Of a stretch of DNA of 64,000 nucleotides, positions 1-13,419 are shown piece by piece (position 1 is the first letter of the stretch; every line of letters begins with the position of its first letter). Source of the DNA: Mycolicibacterium parafortuitum (GTDB lineage: Bacteria > Actinomycetota > Actinomycetes > Mycobacteriales > Mycobacteriaceae); NCBI RefSeq assembly GCF_010725485.1, contig NZ_AP022598.1, positions 4,650,001 to 4,714,000 on the forward strand, given 5' to 3'. The translations under genes were made by a program, and so were the position numbers. Under the pieces are notes generated by a model. That model was not told where the DNA came from and ran no database searches. It saw only the letters and a program-made list of their open reading frames with translations.

Positions 1-2484
<2,484 letters not shown>

Positions 2485-2529
2485 GTCGACCATTCTCCCA
2501 GAGCAGACCAAATCGGTTATGGAGGCGTC

Positions 2530-2940
2530 ATGCGAGCCAGCGAGCACCCCAACAACGCTCCGGGCGTACCGATGATCTTTCCGCCGTGGCTGGAGAACCT
2601 GCAGGTCAAATACATCAACCGGCTGATCAGGCCGTTCTCGAAGCGGATGCCCGGTCTCGGGGTGATCAAGCATCGCGGACGCACGTCGGGCAAACCGTAC
2701 GAGACGATCGTCACTCCGTACCGCAAAGGCGACGTGCTCGCGATCGGGCTGGCACACGGCAAGACCAACTGGGTCAAGAACGTCCTCGCCGCCGGTGAGG
2801 CCGATATCCAGATCGGTAAGAAGACCTTTCACCTGGTGCGGCCGCGGGTGTTGCCGGCCGGGACCGTCGACGAATCGCTGCCCCGGATGGCCCGGATCGT
2901 CGGGAAGCAGTCCGGGGTGTTCGTCGCGGATATCGCTTGA
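2530..2940 (+). CDS. Deazaflavin (F420)-dependent oxidoreductase-like protein
   Basis: A 136-aa protein of the nitroreductase/DUF385 family, to which mycobacterial Ddn and related F420H2-dependent quinone reductases belong. Visible signs are the N-terminal aromatic segment ([18 protein letters not shown]), then [20 protein letters not shown], where family members have G-R-x-SG before the cofactor pocket, and a [18 protein letters not shown] stretch. GGAGG lies 5 bases before the ATG. The substrate cannot be read from sequence. It is followed 22 bases later by a LysE exporter gene on the same strand. Confidence 0.8.
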   Translation: MRASEHPNNAPGVPMIFPPWLENLQVKYINRLIRPFSKRMPGLGVIKHRGRTSGKPYETIVTPYRKGDVLAIGLAHGKTNWVKNVLAAGEADIQIGKKTFHLVRPRVLPAGTVDESLPRMARIVGKQSGVFVADIA

Positions 2941-2962
2941 CCCGACCTGCCAGACTGACGCC

Positions 2963-3601
2963 ATGACCTGGCAGATGTGGCTGGCATTCTTCGGCGCCGC
3001 GATCGCGATCGCGGTCTCGCCGGGTGCGGGTGCCGTGCAGTCGATGGCGACCGGCCTGACCCACGGCGTCAAGCGTGGGTACTGGAGCATCGTCGGCCTG
3101 GAGGTCGGGTTGATGCTGCAGCTGACCCTGGTGGCCGTCGGTCTCGGTGCCGCGGTCGCGAACTCGATCCTCGCGTTCACGATCATCAAGTGGCTCGGCG
3201 TGGCGTATCTGGCCTACCTGGCATACCGGCAATGGCGCAGCGCCGCGATCAACCTCGACGCCCAGATCGACCGGGCGATGGACGGCGGACGCCTCGCGCT
3301 GCTGGTGCGTGGCTTCCTCGTCAACGCGACCAACCCGAAGGGCCTGCTGTTCTTTCTGGCCGTGATGCCGCAGTTCGTGAACCCGGGCGCCCCGCTGCTG
3401 CCGCAGTACCTGGCCATCGGCGTGACGATGGTGGCCGTCGACATGGTCGTGATGGGCTTCTACACCGCGCTGTCGGTGCGACTGCTGGCGTGGCTGCGCA
3501 CCCCGCGGCAACAGACGCTGCTCAACCGCGTGTTCTCGGGCCTGTTCGCGACCGCCGCCGTGGTGCTGGCGTTCGTCCGCCGCGGCCCGGCGCCTGTGTA
3601 A
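2963..3601 (+). CDS. LysE/RhtB family amino-acid exporter
   Basis: A 212-aa inner-membrane protein with about six hydrophobic segments. The N-terminal [18 protein letters not shown] matches the conserved P-G-P/A region of LysE/RhtB translocators, and [18 protein letters not shown] matches the family's N-P-K segment after the third helix. Members export basic or neutral amino acids or small metabolites; the substrate here is unknown. It probably shares a transcript with the preceding oxidoreductase gene. Its TAA abuts the stop of the convergent gene at 3602. Confidence 0.88.
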   Translation: MTWQMWLAFFGAAIAIAVSPGAGAVQSMATGLTHGVKRGYWSIVGLEVGLMLQLTLVAVGLGAAVANSILAFTIIKWLGVAYLAYLAYRQWRSAAINLDAQIDRAMDGGRLALLVRGFLVNATNPKGLLFFLAVMPQFVNPGAPLLPQYLAIGVTMVAVDMVVMGFYTALSVRLLAWLRTPRQQTLLNRVFSGLFATAAVVLAFVRRGPAPV

Positions 3602-4042
3602 CTATCCGCAGTGGCCGTGGACCGCCGCACTCGCCGCTTCGGCATCCCGCAGCCTGCCGGCCTGCTCGGGATCGTCGTTGGGTACGCCCGCGGTCGCGGC
3701 GGCGCCGATGTCCATCAACTCGTTGGCGAACGTGCGGACGTCCTCGGCCAGCTCGGGCGGGGTCGCCGGATCGAGCTTCGCGAGCAGGTACTGACCGCCG
3801 TCGAACAGCGCGATGCGGGCATTGGCCGCGACGGCGAGCGCACCGGCGATGTCACCCGGCGGAGTCGCGTTGGTGTTGGTCGCGACGCCGGACCGCACGG
3901 TCTCGAAAGCCGCGCAGACGGAGTTCTTCGCGTCTGCGCGCTGGGCGTCGGTGTAGCCGGGATCACCCCCGAACGTGCGCATCAACGCGACGACGGCCAC
4001 GCCGAGCGCCAACACCGCGGCCACGAGTGCCGTTGCCTTCAT
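3602..4042 (-). CDS. Small exported or membrane-anchored protein, function unknown
   Basis: A 146-aa protein with an N-terminal hydrophobic segment (residues about 1-21, MKATALVAAVLALGVAVVAL) that looks like an uncleaved anchor or signal peptide, followed by an alanine-rich, mildly acidic, probably helical domain with two cysteines (SVCAAFE and the C-terminal HGHCG). It starts 20 bases after the nadC stop on the same strand, so it is likely the last gene of the nad transcript. I do not recognise a family. Both cysteines would lie outside the membrane and could form a disulfide. Confidence 0.75.
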   Translation of the reverse strand: MKATALVAAVLALGVAVVALMRTFGGDPGYTDAQRADAKNSVCAAFETVRSGVATNTNATPPGDIAGALAVAANARIALFDGGQYLLAKLDPATPPELAEDVRTFANELMDIGAAATAGVPNDDPEQAGRLRDAEAASAAVHGHCG

Positions 4043-4062
4043 CGGTCAGAGATCTTCATCGA

Positions 4063-4920
4063 CTAGAGATCCAGGCCGAGGTCGAGCACGCGCACCGAAT
4101 GCGTCAATGCGCCCACCGCGAGGTAGTCGACCCCGGTACCCGCGTATTCGGCGGCGTTCTCCAGGGCGAGACCGCCGGAGGATTCCAGTTTCGTCTGCGG
4201 CGACCGCGAGTCGCGTCGCTGCACGGCGATCTGGGTCTGCCACACCGGGAAATTGTCCAACAGCACCAGTTCGACCCCCTCGGCGAGCACCTCGTCGAGT
4301 TGCTCCAGTGAGTCGACCTCGACCTCACATGGCAGATCCGGTGCAGCCGAACGTACTTCACGCAGCGCGGCGACCACGGATCCGGCCGCGGCGACGTGGT
4401 TGTCCTTGATCAGCGCGGCGTCGCCGAGACCCATCCGGTGGTTGACCCCGCCGCCGACCCGGACCGCGTACTTCTGCAGAGCCCGCAACCCGGGCAACGT
4501 TTTACGGGTGTCGCGGATCTCGGCCTTGGTGCCCGACACGGCGTCGACCCATGCCGCGGTCGCGGTCGCGATCCCGGACAGGTGACACACCAGGTTCAGC
4601 ATCGTGCGTTCGGCGGTGAGCAGGCCCCGGGTCGGCGCCTTGACCGACAGCGCCACCGCGCCCGGCTCCATTCGGGTACCGTCCGGCGACTGCTGCTCGA
4701 TGCTGTAGTTGCCGGCACCGATCACCTCATCGAGCACCATCACCGCCAGCTCCGCGCCGGCCAACACACCGGCCTCGCGGGCGACCATCGAGCCGGTTGT
4801 CGTCGCGTCGGCGCCGACGGTGGCCATGGTGGTCACGTCCGGTCCGTACTGGAGGTCCTCTTCGAGGGCGCGGGCGATGACGGCCCGCGCTTCGGCGCGT
4901 TCAGTGTCGGTGAGTCTCAT
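4063..4920 (-). CDS. nadC: Nicotinate-nucleotide pyrophosphorylase (quinolinate phosphoribosyltransferase)
   Basis: Converts quinolinate and PRPP to nicotinate mononucleotide, the third de novo NAD step. The signature region RKTLPGLRALQKYAV, GGGVNHRMGL and LIKDNH is intact, as is the C-terminal LESSGG...LENAAEYAGTGVDYLAVGALTHS barrel end. At 285 aa it has the usual mycobacterial length. The ATG at 4920 shares its first base with the last base of the nadB stop (TGATG), which implies translational coupling. A GTG at 4926 is an in-frame alternative but less likely. Confidence 0.96.
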   Translation of the reverse strand: MRLTDTERAEARAVIARALEEDLQYGPDVTTMATVGADATTTGSMVAREAGVLAGAELAVMVLDEVIGAGNYSIEQQSPDGTRMEPGAVALSVKAPTRGLLTAERTMLNLVCHLSGIATATAAWVDAVSGTKAEIRDTRKTLPGLRALQKYAVRVGGGVNHRMGLGDAALIKDNHVAAAGSVVAALREVRSAAPDLPCEVEVDSLEQLDEVLAEGVELVLLDNFPVWQTQIAVQRRDSRSPQTKLESSGGLALENAAEYAGTGVDYLAVGALTHSVRVLDLGLDL

Positions 4921-6467
4921 CAGCACCCCACGGTGGCGGGCGCGAGGCCGGCAGCGACGCTGACGGCCTGCGCGGGATCGGTCAATGGATGGTCGGAGCG
5001 GTGGTGACAGCCCCTGCTCTCGGTGCGCGCGGCTGCCGCACTCGCCACCACCGAGGCGACGGCGGTCAGCGCGGCGTCCTCGAAGTCCTTGCGTGACTTC
5101 AAGGTTCGCGGCGGGGCGGTCTCGATAAGCTCGGCGAGCCGGGCCAGGCCGTCGCCGTCACGCACGACGGAGGCGTGCCGGGTCATCGCGGCCTGCAGTT
5201 CGGCGCGCGGCAGCGTCGGGCGGACCGCAGGCGCGGGTTCGACCAGCCGCACCGGGCCACTGGTCGCGGCGAACTCCGCCGCCGCCGCACCGGAGCGGCC
5301 ACCGACCACCAGACCCTCGAGCAGGCTGTTGGACGCCAACCGGTTGGCACCGTGCATCCCGGTGCGCGCCACCTCACCGGCGGCGAACAGCCCCGAGACG
5401 GCCGTGCGGCCGTACACATCGGTGACCACGCCACCGCAGCTGTAGTGCGCGCCGGGGACCACCGGGATGGGCCGGCGCACCGGGTCGACACCCGCATCCA
5501 GACAGGACGCGTTGACCGTCGGGAACCGCCGCGCGAAATCGGTGATGTGGCGGGCGTCGAGATACACGCACTCGTCGCCGGTCTCGGACAACCGCGCCTC
5601 GACCGCGGCGGCCACCACGTCACGCGGCGCGAGATCACCCATCGGGTGCACACCGGCGGTGACCGAACGGCCCTGTGCGTCGATGAGTTTCGCCCCCTCG
5701 CCGCGCAGCGCCTCGGTGATCAGCGGACGCCGTCCACCACCGGAACCGGAGTACAGCATCGTCGGGTGGAACTGGATGAACTCAAGATCGGCCACACAGA
5801 GCCCGGCCCACATGGCCAGTGCGACACCGTCACCGGTGGATCCGTCCGGGTTGGTGGTGGCTGAATACAGATGTCCGAGGCCACCGGTCGCGAGGATGAC
5901 CGACGGCGCGTACACGGCGCCGAAACCGTCGTCGCTGAGCACGTGCACGCCGGCGACCGCGCCGTCGTCGAGGATCAGGTCCAGCGCGACGTGGTTGCGC
6001 CGGATGTCGAGCGACGACGCGGCGACGTCGAGTGCGCGCTGCACCTCGGCGCCCGTCGCGTCCCCGCCGGAGTGGATGATCCGCCGCCGGGTGTGGCCGC
6101 CCTCGCGGGTCAGCGCCCATCGGCCGGGGGCCGATTCATCGAAACGTGCTCCGGCGGCGACCAATTCGGTGACCGCCTGATAGCCGCCGGTGACGATCGA
6201 GCGGACCGCGTCGGCATCGCACAGCCCGCCGCCCGCGGCGAGGGTGTCCGATACGTGGGCGTCCACGGAGTCCTCGGTGCGGGGCAGCACCACCGCGATA
6301 CCGCCCTGGGCGTAGAACGTGGCGGTCTCGGCGGCCTTGCTCAGCAGCACCACCTTGCCACCGCGGCGGTGCGCGGCCAGGGCGGCGGCGAGTCCTGCGA
6401 CGCCGGTGCCGATGACGACGACGTCAGCGCGTTGTCGCCACCCGGTGCTGCCGCCGCAGGCGGTCAT
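4920..6467 (-). CDS. nadB: L-aspartate oxidase
   Basis: FAD flavoprotein that oxidises L-aspartate to iminoaspartate, which NadA condenses to quinolinate. It shows an N-terminal dinucleotide-binding motif ([16 protein letters not shown]), the succinate-dehydrogenase-like blocks [10 protein letters not shown] and EFIQFHPT, and [23 protein letters not shown] with [15 protein letters not shown] near the end of the flavin domain. About 515 aa. Its ATG overlaps the nadA stop (ATGA) and its stop overlaps the nadC start, so nadA-nadB-nadC is one coupled operon. Confidence 0.96.
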   Translation of the reverse strand: MTACGGSTGWRQRADVVVIGTGVAGLAAALAAHRRGGKVVLLSKAAETATFYAQGGIAVVLPRTEDSVDAHVSDTLAAGGGLCDADAVRSIVTGGYQAVTELVAAGARFDESAPGRWALTREGGHTRRRIIHSGGDATGAEVQRALDVAASSLDIRRNHVALDLILDDGAVAGVHVLSDDGFGAVYAPSVILATGGLGHLYSATTNPDGSTGDGVALAMWAGLCVADLEFIQFHPTMLYSGSGGGRRPLITEALRGEGAKLIDAQGRSVTAGVHPMGDLAPRDVVAAAVEARLSETGDECVYLDARHITDFARRFPTVNASCLDAGVDPVRRPIPVVPGAHYSCGGVVTDVYGRTAVSGLFAAGEVARTGMHGANRLASNSLLEGLVVGGRSGAAAAEFAATSGPVRLVEPAPAVRPTLPRAELQAAMTRHASVVRDGDGLARLAELIETAPPRTLKSRKDFEDAALTAVASVVASAAAARTESRGCHHRSDHPLTDPAQAVSVAAGLAPATVGC

Positions 6468-7507
6468 TCCCCGCCGCCGGGCTGCCCGATCTCGATCATC
6501 CGCGTGACGCTCAACCGCGCCTTGGCCGCCATGTCCAGGTCGACGTGCACCTCGTCGGCGCCCTCGACCAGGCAACGCAGCATCGCCGCCGGGGTGATCA
6601 TCTTCATGTACCGGCACGACGCGCGATCGTTGACCGCCTGGAAGTCGACGTCCGGTGCGGCACGGCGCAACTGATGCAGCATGCCGATCTCGGTGGCCAC
6701 CAGCACCTGCTTGGCGCCGGTCTCGCGGGCTGCGTCGAGCATCCCCCCGGTGGACAGGATCTTGACCCGATCCTCGGGGAACGCGCCCTCGCCGGCGAGG
6801 TAGAGCGCCGAGGTCGCACACCCGCACTCGGGGTGGACGAACAGTTCGGCCTCGGGATGCGCCCGGGCCTGATCGGCCAATTCGTCGCCGTTGATGCCGG
6901 CGTGGACGTGGCATTCACCGGCCCACACATGCAGGTTCTTCCGACCCGTCATCCGGCGCACGTGGGCGCCGAGGAACTGGTCAGGGCAGAACAGCACCTC
7001 GCGATCCTCGGGGATGGACGCGACGACCTCGACGGCGTTCGACGAGGTGCAGCAGATGTCGGTCTCGGCCTTCACCGCGGCGGTGGTGTTGACGTAGGAC
7101 ACCACGACGGCACCGGGGTGTTCGGCCTTCCACGCGCGCAGTTCGTCGGCGGTGATCGAGTCGGCCAGCGAGCAGCCGGCCCGCTGGTCCGGGATCAGCA
7201 CCGTCTTCTCCGGCGACAGGATCTTGGCGGTCTCGGCCATGAAGTGCACGCCGGCGAACACGATGGTGTCCTCGGGAACCTCGGCGGCGATCCGCGACAG
7301 TGCCAGCGAGTCGCCGACGTGGTCGGCCACGTCCTGGATCGCCGGGAGCTGATAGTTGTGTGCCAGCAGCGTCGCGCCGCGCAGCTTCAGCAGCCGGCGC
7401 ACCTCGGCGGCCCACGCTTCGTCACCGTCGATGCCGGAGTATCCACCCGGGCCGTCCACGACACGGTCCGCCATCGCGGTGTCATACGTCCCAGCGAGAA
7501 CCGTCAT
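6464..7507 (-). CDS. nadA: Quinolinate synthase A
   Basis: Iron-sulfur enzyme that condenses iminoaspartate with dihydroxyacetone phosphate to quinolinate. It has the three-domain NadA repeat pattern ([21 protein letters not shown], then [15 protein letters not shown]) and the expected cluster cysteines: C112 in AGCSLADS, the ECHVHAG cysteine, and those in [13 protein letters not shown]. About 347 aa. The ATG at 7507 follows AAGGAGA with good spacing. It is the first gene of nadABC, read from the operator region at 7532-7554. Confidence 0.96.
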   Translation of the reverse strand: MTVLAGTYDTAMADRVVDGPGGYSGIDGDEAWAAEVRRLLKLRGATLLAHNYQLPAIQDVADHVGDSLALSRIAAEVPEDTIVFAGVHFMAETAKILSPEKTVLIPDQRAGCSLADSITADELRAWKAEHPGAVVVSYVNTTAAVKAETDICCTSSNAVEVVASIPEDREVLFCPDQFLGAHVRRMTGRKNLHVWAGECHVHAGINGDELADQARAHPEAELFVHPECGCATSALYLAGEGAFPEDRVKILSTGGMLDAARETGAKQVLVATEIGMLHQLRRAAPDVDFQAVNDRASCRYMKMITPAAMLRCLVEGADEVHVDLDMAAKARLSVTRMIEIGQPGGGE

Positions 7508-7531
7508 CGCCGTCTCCTTCACGTCATCGAG

Positions 7532-7554
7532 GTTTTCGACTTACAATCGAAAAC
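7532..7554. promoter_or_regulatory. NrtR operator between nadA and nrtR
   Basis: Perfect 8-bp inverted repeat GTTTTCGA-N7-TCGAAAAC ending one base before the nrtR ATG. A TACAAT -10 element for nrtR (7542-7547) lies inside it, 7 bases from the ATG, so nrtR should be leaderless and autorepressed. The same site lies about 25 bases upstream of the nadA start. A palindrome here matches the known role of NrtR as repressor of NAD synthesis, but binding itself is inferred. Confidence 0.85.
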
Positions 7555-8259
7555 ATGCCACATACTAGCACTGCGCACGAGGTGCTCGCCGTCGTGTTCC
7601 AGGTGCGCCGCGTCGAGAAATCGCCCCCGTCGGCCAAACCCGCACTTCACGTGCTGTTGTGGCAGCGCGCCCTGGAGCCCGAGAAGGAGAAATGGTCGCT
7701 GCCGGGCGGCCAGCTGGGCTCCGACGAGGATCTGACCAGCTCGGTGCGGCGGCAACTGGCCGAGAAGGTCGACCTTCGCGAATTGGCCCACCTGGAGCAG
7801 TTGGCCATCTTCTCCGACCCGCACCGCGTGCCGGGGCCGCGCACCATCGCCTCGACCTTCCTCGGTCTGGTGCCCTCCCCCGCCACCCCGGAACTGCCGT
7901 CGGACACCCGCTGGCACCCCGTCAGCGACCTGCCGCCGATGGCGTTCGACCACGGACCCATGGTCGAACACGCACGCACCCGCCTGGTCGCGAAGCTCTC
8001 CTATACCAATATCGGATTCGCCTTGGCGCCAGCGGAATTCGCACTGTCAGCGTTGCGCGACATCTACAGCGCCGCGCTCGGACACCCGGTCGACGCGACC
8101 AACCTGCAACGCGTCCTGGAACGCAGGCACGTGATCACGCGCACCGGCACCACCGCACGGTCGGGCCGCAGCGGCGGCCGTCCGGCCGCGCTGTACCGCT
8201 TCACCGACGCCCGGTACCGCGTGACCGACGAGTTCGCGGCGTTACGCCCGCCCGGGTGA
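7555..8259 (+). CDS. nrtR: NrtR, Nudix-type transcriptional regulator of NAD biosynthesis
   Basis: A 234-aa regulator with an N-terminal Nudix-fold domain (residues about 8-145) and a C-terminal winged-helix DNA-binding domain (about 150-230, with HPVDATNLQRVLERRHVI and a basic GRSGGRPAALYRF wing). The Nudix box is degenerate: after GGQLGSDEDL it reads RRQLAEKV where catalytic enzymes have REXXEEXG. Hydrolysis is therefore doubtful and ligand sensing (ADP-ribose or NAD derivatives) more likely. It is divergent from nadABC and starts directly at its own operator. Confidence 0.92.
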   Translation: MPHTSTAHEVLAVVFQVRRVEKSPPSAKPALHVLLWQRALEPEKEKWSLPGGQLGSDEDLTSSVRRQLAEKVDLRELAHLEQLAIFSDPHRVPGPRTIASTFLGLVPSPATPELPSDTRWHPVSDLPPMAFDHGPMVEHARTRLVAKLSYTNIGFALAPAEFALSALRDIYSAALGHPVDATNLQRVLERRHVITRTGTTARSGRSGGRPAALYRFTDARYRVTDEFAALRPPG

Positions 8260-8268
8260 GTCGGCTAG

Positions 8269-8294
8269 CTTCTTAATACCTTCTTAAGTAAGAA
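8269..8294. promoter_or_regulatory. Direct and inverted repeats upstream of the lipase gene
   Basis: CTTCTTAA occurs at 8269-8276 and 8280-8287, exactly 11 bp apart. The second copy overlaps an inverted repeat TTCTTA-AG-TAAGAA (8281-8294). A TACCTT hexamer (8277-8282) could be a -10 element. This AT-rich stretch stands out from its surroundings and is placed as an operator for the gene at 8302. No regulator is suggested. Confidence 0.4.
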
Positions 8295-8301
8295 TGGCCG
8301 G

Positions 8302-9654
8302 ATGGACTTGGGCAATGTTGCACGGTCGACCGGCGCCGAATGGATCGGCCAGCCCGTCCACGAACCCCTGCAGCGCAAGGCGCGGCCGGTGCTGCCGGCC
8401 GACGATCCGTTCTACGAGCCGCCCGCGGGCTACGAGCATGCGCGACCCGGCACGGTGCTGCGCTCCCGCGACGTCGAGCTGGCGTTTCTCGGGCTGATCC
8501 CGCAGAAGTTCCAGGCCACCCAGCTGCTGTACCGCACCGCCGACCTGCACGGCGATCCGCAGGCCGCCGTCACGACCGTCCTGGCGCCCGCGGAACGGAC
8601 CCCGGAGGGCCCGACACCGATCGTGTCCTACCAGTGCGCCATCGACGCGGTCGCGGGGCGGTGTTTCCCGTCCTATGCGCTGCGACGCGGCGCCAAGGCC
8701 GTCGGCGCGGTGGCCCAGTTCGAATTCCTGCTCGTCGCCGCCGCATTGGCCGAGGGCTGGGCGGTCTCGGTGCCCGATCACGAAGGCACCACCGGAATGT
8801 GGGGCGCCCCGTACGAGCCGGGCTACCACGTGCTCGACGGCATCCGCGCCGCGGTCAACCATGCGCCGCTGCAGCTGGCCGCAGACGCCCCGGTCGGGCT
8901 GTGGGGCTACTCCGGAGGCGGCCTGGCCTCTGCCTGGGCCGCCGAAGTGCAGGACAGTTACGCGCCCGAGCTGAACGTCGTCGGCGCCGTGCTGGGCTCA
9001 CCGGTGGGCGATCTCGGACACGCGTTCCGCAGGCTCAACGGCAGCGTCTACTCGGGGCTGCCCGCGATGGTCGTCGCCGCGCTCACCCACATCTATCCCG
9101 ACCTCGACCGGATCATCCAGGAGCACGCCACCCCCGAGGGCAAGGCGATGCTGGCGCGGATCGAGAAGATGACCACCGCGCACGCGATGCTCGCGCTGGT
9201 CGGCAAGGACATGGCGCACTGGGTGGACCGCCCGCTGGAAGAGATCCTGCTGACGCCCGAGGTCCAGCACGTCTTCGACAGCATCAAACTGGGGGCGATG
9301 GCGCCGAAGGTCCCGGTGCTGATCGTGCAGGCCGTACACGACCGGATCATCTCGGTCAACGACATCGACGAGCTGACCGAGATCTACACCAACGGCGGCG
9401 CCAGCGTCACCTACCACCGCGACATGTTCAGCGAGCATCTGCTGCTACACCCGATGTCGGCGCCGATGACGTTGCGCTGGCTGCGGGACCGCTTCGCCGG
9501 CCGCCCGCTCGCGACACACATCGCCCGCACCAAGTGGCCGACGCTTCTGAACCCGTCCACCTACCGCGGGATGCTGACCCTCGGCAAGATCACGGCGAAG
9601 GTGGTGCTGGGGCGGCGGCTGGAACGTTCACCCCTGTCCCGATTCGATCTGTAG
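8302..9654 (+). CDS. Secretory-lipase (LIP) family alpha/beta hydrolase
   Basis: A 450-aa serine hydrolase of the fungal-type secretory lipase family. The nucleophile elbow is [17 protein letters not shown] (G-x-S-x-G), the Asp is probably in [15 protein letters not shown], and the His in [11 protein letters not shown] see no N-terminal signal peptide. It corresponds to a conserved mycobacterial lipase (Rv1592c-like from memory). Natural substrates are unknown; short- or medium-chain esters would fit the family. The 3' end overlaps the convergent DUF2567 gene by 65 bases. Confidence 0.87.
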   Translation: MDLGNVARSTGAEWIGQPVHEPLQRKARPVLPADDPFYEPPAGYEHARPGTVLRSRDVELAFLGLIPQKFQATQLLYRTADLHGDPQAAVTTVLAPAERTPEGPTPIVSYQCAIDAVAGRCFPSYALRRGAKAVGAVAQFEFLLVAAALAEGWAVSVPDHEGTTGMWGAPYEPGYHVLDGIRAAVNHAPLQLAADAPVGLWGYSGGGLASAWAAEVQDSYAPELNVVGAVLGSPVGDLGHAFRRLNGSVYSGLPAMVVAALTHIYPDLDRIIQEHATPEGKAMLARIEKMTTAHAMLALVGKDMAHWVDRPLEEILLTPEVQHVFDSIKLGAMAPKVPVLIVQAVHDRIISVNDIDELTEIYTNGGASVTYHRDMFSEHLLLHPMSAPMTLRWLRDRFAGRPLATHIARTKWPTLLNPSTYRGMLTLGKITAKVVLGRRLERSPLSRFDL

Positions 9655-10246
9655 GCGCGGCCGGATACTCCACGGGCGGCCACGCTCCGAGGTCGTCGCG
9701 TGGGCACGCCACCGCGGCCAGCAGGTACACCATCGCGGCCACTGCCGCCGGGAACAGCAGGCTCAGCGCGATCTGCAGTGGCGAATGACCGAAGAACACC
9801 GACGGCGCCTCGGTGATGTAGTGCACGCGCTGCTGCTCGGACACCGGAGCACCCGCGATGTCGACGGCTCCGTAGCGCAGGTGGGCGACCAGCGCCCCAG
9901 TTCCCGCGGCACTCGCCGCGGCCAGCAGCGATCCGGCGGCCAGCGCGCCGGCGAGCACCGGTCCGCGGTGAGTCTGCCACTGCCACACCGCAACCGCGGC
10001 GATCACCGCCAACACCGACAGCAGGCCGACCATCAGGAACGCCGCGGTGAACCAGTTATCGGCCTCCATGCCGATGTGCGCCTTGATCTTGTCGCCGGCG
10101 CGCGTCAATGCGACGACGCCCTTGACGGGCGGGGCCAGCCAGGCCCACAGCACGCCGACGAGCGCACCGGCGAGCGCGAGTCCGGCCACGATGGTAAGCG
10201 CCGCTCGCGTCGCCGATGTGCGGGGCGGGTGCACGGCGGCGGTCAC
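9590..10246 (-). CDS. DUF2567-type membrane protein
   Basis: A 218-aa integral membrane protein with about four hydrophobic helices: [40 protein letters not shown], a glycine/alanine-rich third, and [20 protein letters not shown] proline-rich C-terminal tail follows. It fits the conserved mycobacterial DUF2567 family of unknown function. The GTG start overlaps the bsaP stop (GTGA at 10246-10243), so it is co-translated with the bioB transcript, although nothing in the protein suggests a role with biotin. Confidence 0.85.
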   Translation of the reverse strand: MTAAVHPPRTSATRAALTIVAGLALAGALVGVLWAWLAPPVKGVVALTRAGDKIKAHIGMEADNWFTAAFLMVGLLSVLAVIAAVAVWQWQTHRGPVLAGALAAGSLLAAASAAGTGALVAHLRYGAVDIAGAPVSEQQRVHYITEAPSVFFGHSPLQIALSLLFPAAVAAMVYLLAAVACPRDDLGAWPPVEYPAAPTDRIGTGVNVPAAAPAPPSP

Positions 10247-10491
10247 CGGTAGATGTCCAGATCGGTGGAATCGACCGTGCCGTGCCGTGAGCACTTGGCC
10301 CACCAGCCGTCGGGCCGGACCTGCACGATCATCCGGCGGCCACAGGACGCGCAGAACCGCGGCGGTTCCAGACCGAGCTGGGCCGCGGTGGGAACGGCGC
10401 CACCCGCTTCGGAGCCGGTCGAGACGCCGGTATAGACGTTGTAGAGGCCTGCGCCGACGGGCGCTGGCAGTTCTGTGCCTTCGGTGACCAT
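10243..10491 (-). CDS. bsaP: BsaP, biotin synthase auxiliary protein
   Basis: An 82-aa protein with C47-x2-C50 (FCASCGRR), then C67-x2-H70 (KCSRHG): a small metal-ribbon or cluster-binding pattern. It begins 26 bases after the bioB stop on the same strand. This position and the Cys pattern fit the mycobacterial protein reported to be needed by biotin synthase to turn dethiobiotin into biotin (Rv1590-type). The start is the ATG at 10491; a GTG at 10494 is directly upstream. Which metal or cluster it carries is not visible. Confidence 0.87.
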   Translation of the reverse strand: MVTEGTELPAPVGAGLYNVYTGVSTGSEAGGAVPTAAQLGLEPPRFCASCGRRMIVQVRPDGWWAKCSRHGTVDSTDLDIYR

Positions 10492-10517
10492 CACGTGATC
10501 GGTTCTACCCGTGCCGA

Positions 10518-12211
<1,694 letters not shown>

Positions 12212-12214
12212 TCC

Positions 12215-12739
12215 TCAGCCGATCGGGTGCACGACTTTGGCGTTGCCGTCCCAGTGCCGCAGCCCGACCACGGCCGCGTCGAGATCGCGGGTCACCGCGG
12301 GCAGCGTCACCGCGACCGGCAGCGCCGCGGCCGGCACCCGCCGCGCGAGCGTGACGTGCGGTGTCCACTGACCAGGTGCGGCGTGCGGCAGCGGCCCATC
12401 CGGCATGTGCGGCACACAGATCCGGTGCACCTGCTCGTGCAGCGCCAGCAGCTCGGCCGACGGCACCACGAGGCGGACCAGCGTGGTGGCCCGTCCGCCG
12501 CCGAACAGCATCGGAGCGCCTATCACACACCGCAGCGGCAGTCGGTCCAGCGCGCGCCGCAGCGACGCGTCGACCGCGTCGTCGAGCTCGGCGGCGACGG
12601 TCACGGTGACATGCGGCCGGTTACTCTCCGAACGGTGGCTGGACAGACTGCGGATACCGTTGCGCGCCAACTCATCCCAAGCCTCCCGGAGAGCCGCCTC
12701 GGACACCTCGTCGAACAGCAACTCGACGGAATGGACCAT
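12215..12739 (-). CDS. 2H phosphoesterase (2'-5' RNA ligase-like)
   Basis: A 174-aa protein with two H-x-T/S motifs, NRPHVTVTV (near residue 45) and WTPHVTLAR (near 130), the hallmark of the LigT/2H phosphoesterase superfamily. These act on 2',3'-cyclic phosphates or 2'-5' linkages; the substrate here is unknown. The ATG at 12739 shares a base with the bioD stop (TGATG), so it is co-translated with bioFD. It is a conserved passenger in mycobacterial bio operons (Rv1571-like from memory). No biotin role is evident. Confidence 0.85.
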   Translation of the reverse strand: MVHSVELLFDEVSEAALREAWDELARNGIRSLSSHRSESNRPHVTVTVAAELDDAVDASLRRALDRLPLRCVIGAPMLFGGGRATTLVRLVVPSAELLALHEQVHRICVPHMPDGPLPHAAPGQWTPHVTLARRVPAAALPVAVTLPAVTRDLDAAVVGLRHWDGNAKVVHPIG

Positions 12740-13419
12740 CAGCCGGTCAGACCCGCAACCCACGCCGCATCGAAGGCGCGTGCACTGATCCGCTCGAAGT
12801 CCGCGGCACCGAGGGTTCCGGCGCCCGCGGGCAGCGCGGCGCGCACGGGCGCGAGCCGGGCCAGCGCCTCCCGGTTGTCACTCTCGGCGACCCCCGGCTG
12901 CGCCGGCCACGCACCGATCACAAGACCGGCGCTGCGAAGTCCCCTGTGGGACAACGCCTCCAGAGTCAACATCGTGTGATTGAGGGTACCGAGTCCGGGC
13001 GCCACCACGGTCATCACCGGCGCCGCGAGGTCGACAGCGAGATCGCGCAGGGTGACGCCGTCGGCGCCGAGTTGGACCAGCAGGCCACCGGCTCCTTCGA
13101 CGAGCGTCAGCCGTCCGGGCCGGTCGGCGGCGGCGATCAGGTCGAGCAGCGCACCGCGCGCCGGCAGGTCGGCGCCGACCCGCTGCGCGGCGGCCAGCGG
13201 CGCGAGCGGCTCAGGAAACCGGGCCAGCGAATACAGTTCGCCGATGCCGGCCAGCCGGGCGATCTCGGCGAGGTCGTCGTCGCCGTCCTGCGTGCCGGTC
13301 TGCACGGGCTTGCACACCGCGACGTCGATTCCGGCAAGCCTGGCGCAACACGCCAACGCCGCGGTCGCGACGGTCTTGCCGACACCGGTGCCGGTCCCGG
13401 TCACGAACAGGACGCTCAC
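12739..13419 (-). CDS. bioD: Dethiobiotin synthetase
   Basis: ATP-dependent carboxylase that closes the ureido ring of 7,8-diaminopelargonate. The P-loop is GTGTGVGKT (residues about 7-15), followed by [16 protein letters not shown] for substrate binding and [12 protein letters not shown], the usual BioD block. 226 aa. The GTG start overlaps the bioF stop as GTGA, so BioF and BioD are translationally coupled. Confidence 0.95.
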   Translation of the reverse strand: MSVLFVTGTGTGVGKTVATAALACCARLAGIDVAVCKPVQTGTQDGDDDLAEIARLAGIGELYSLARFPEPLAPLAAAQRVGADLPARGALLDLIAAADRPGRLTLVEGAGGLLVQLGADGVTLRDLAVDLAAPVMTVVAPGLGTLNHTMLTLEALSHRGLRSAGLVIGAWPAQPGVAESDNREALARLAPVRAALPAGAGTLGAADFERISARAFDAAWVAGLTG

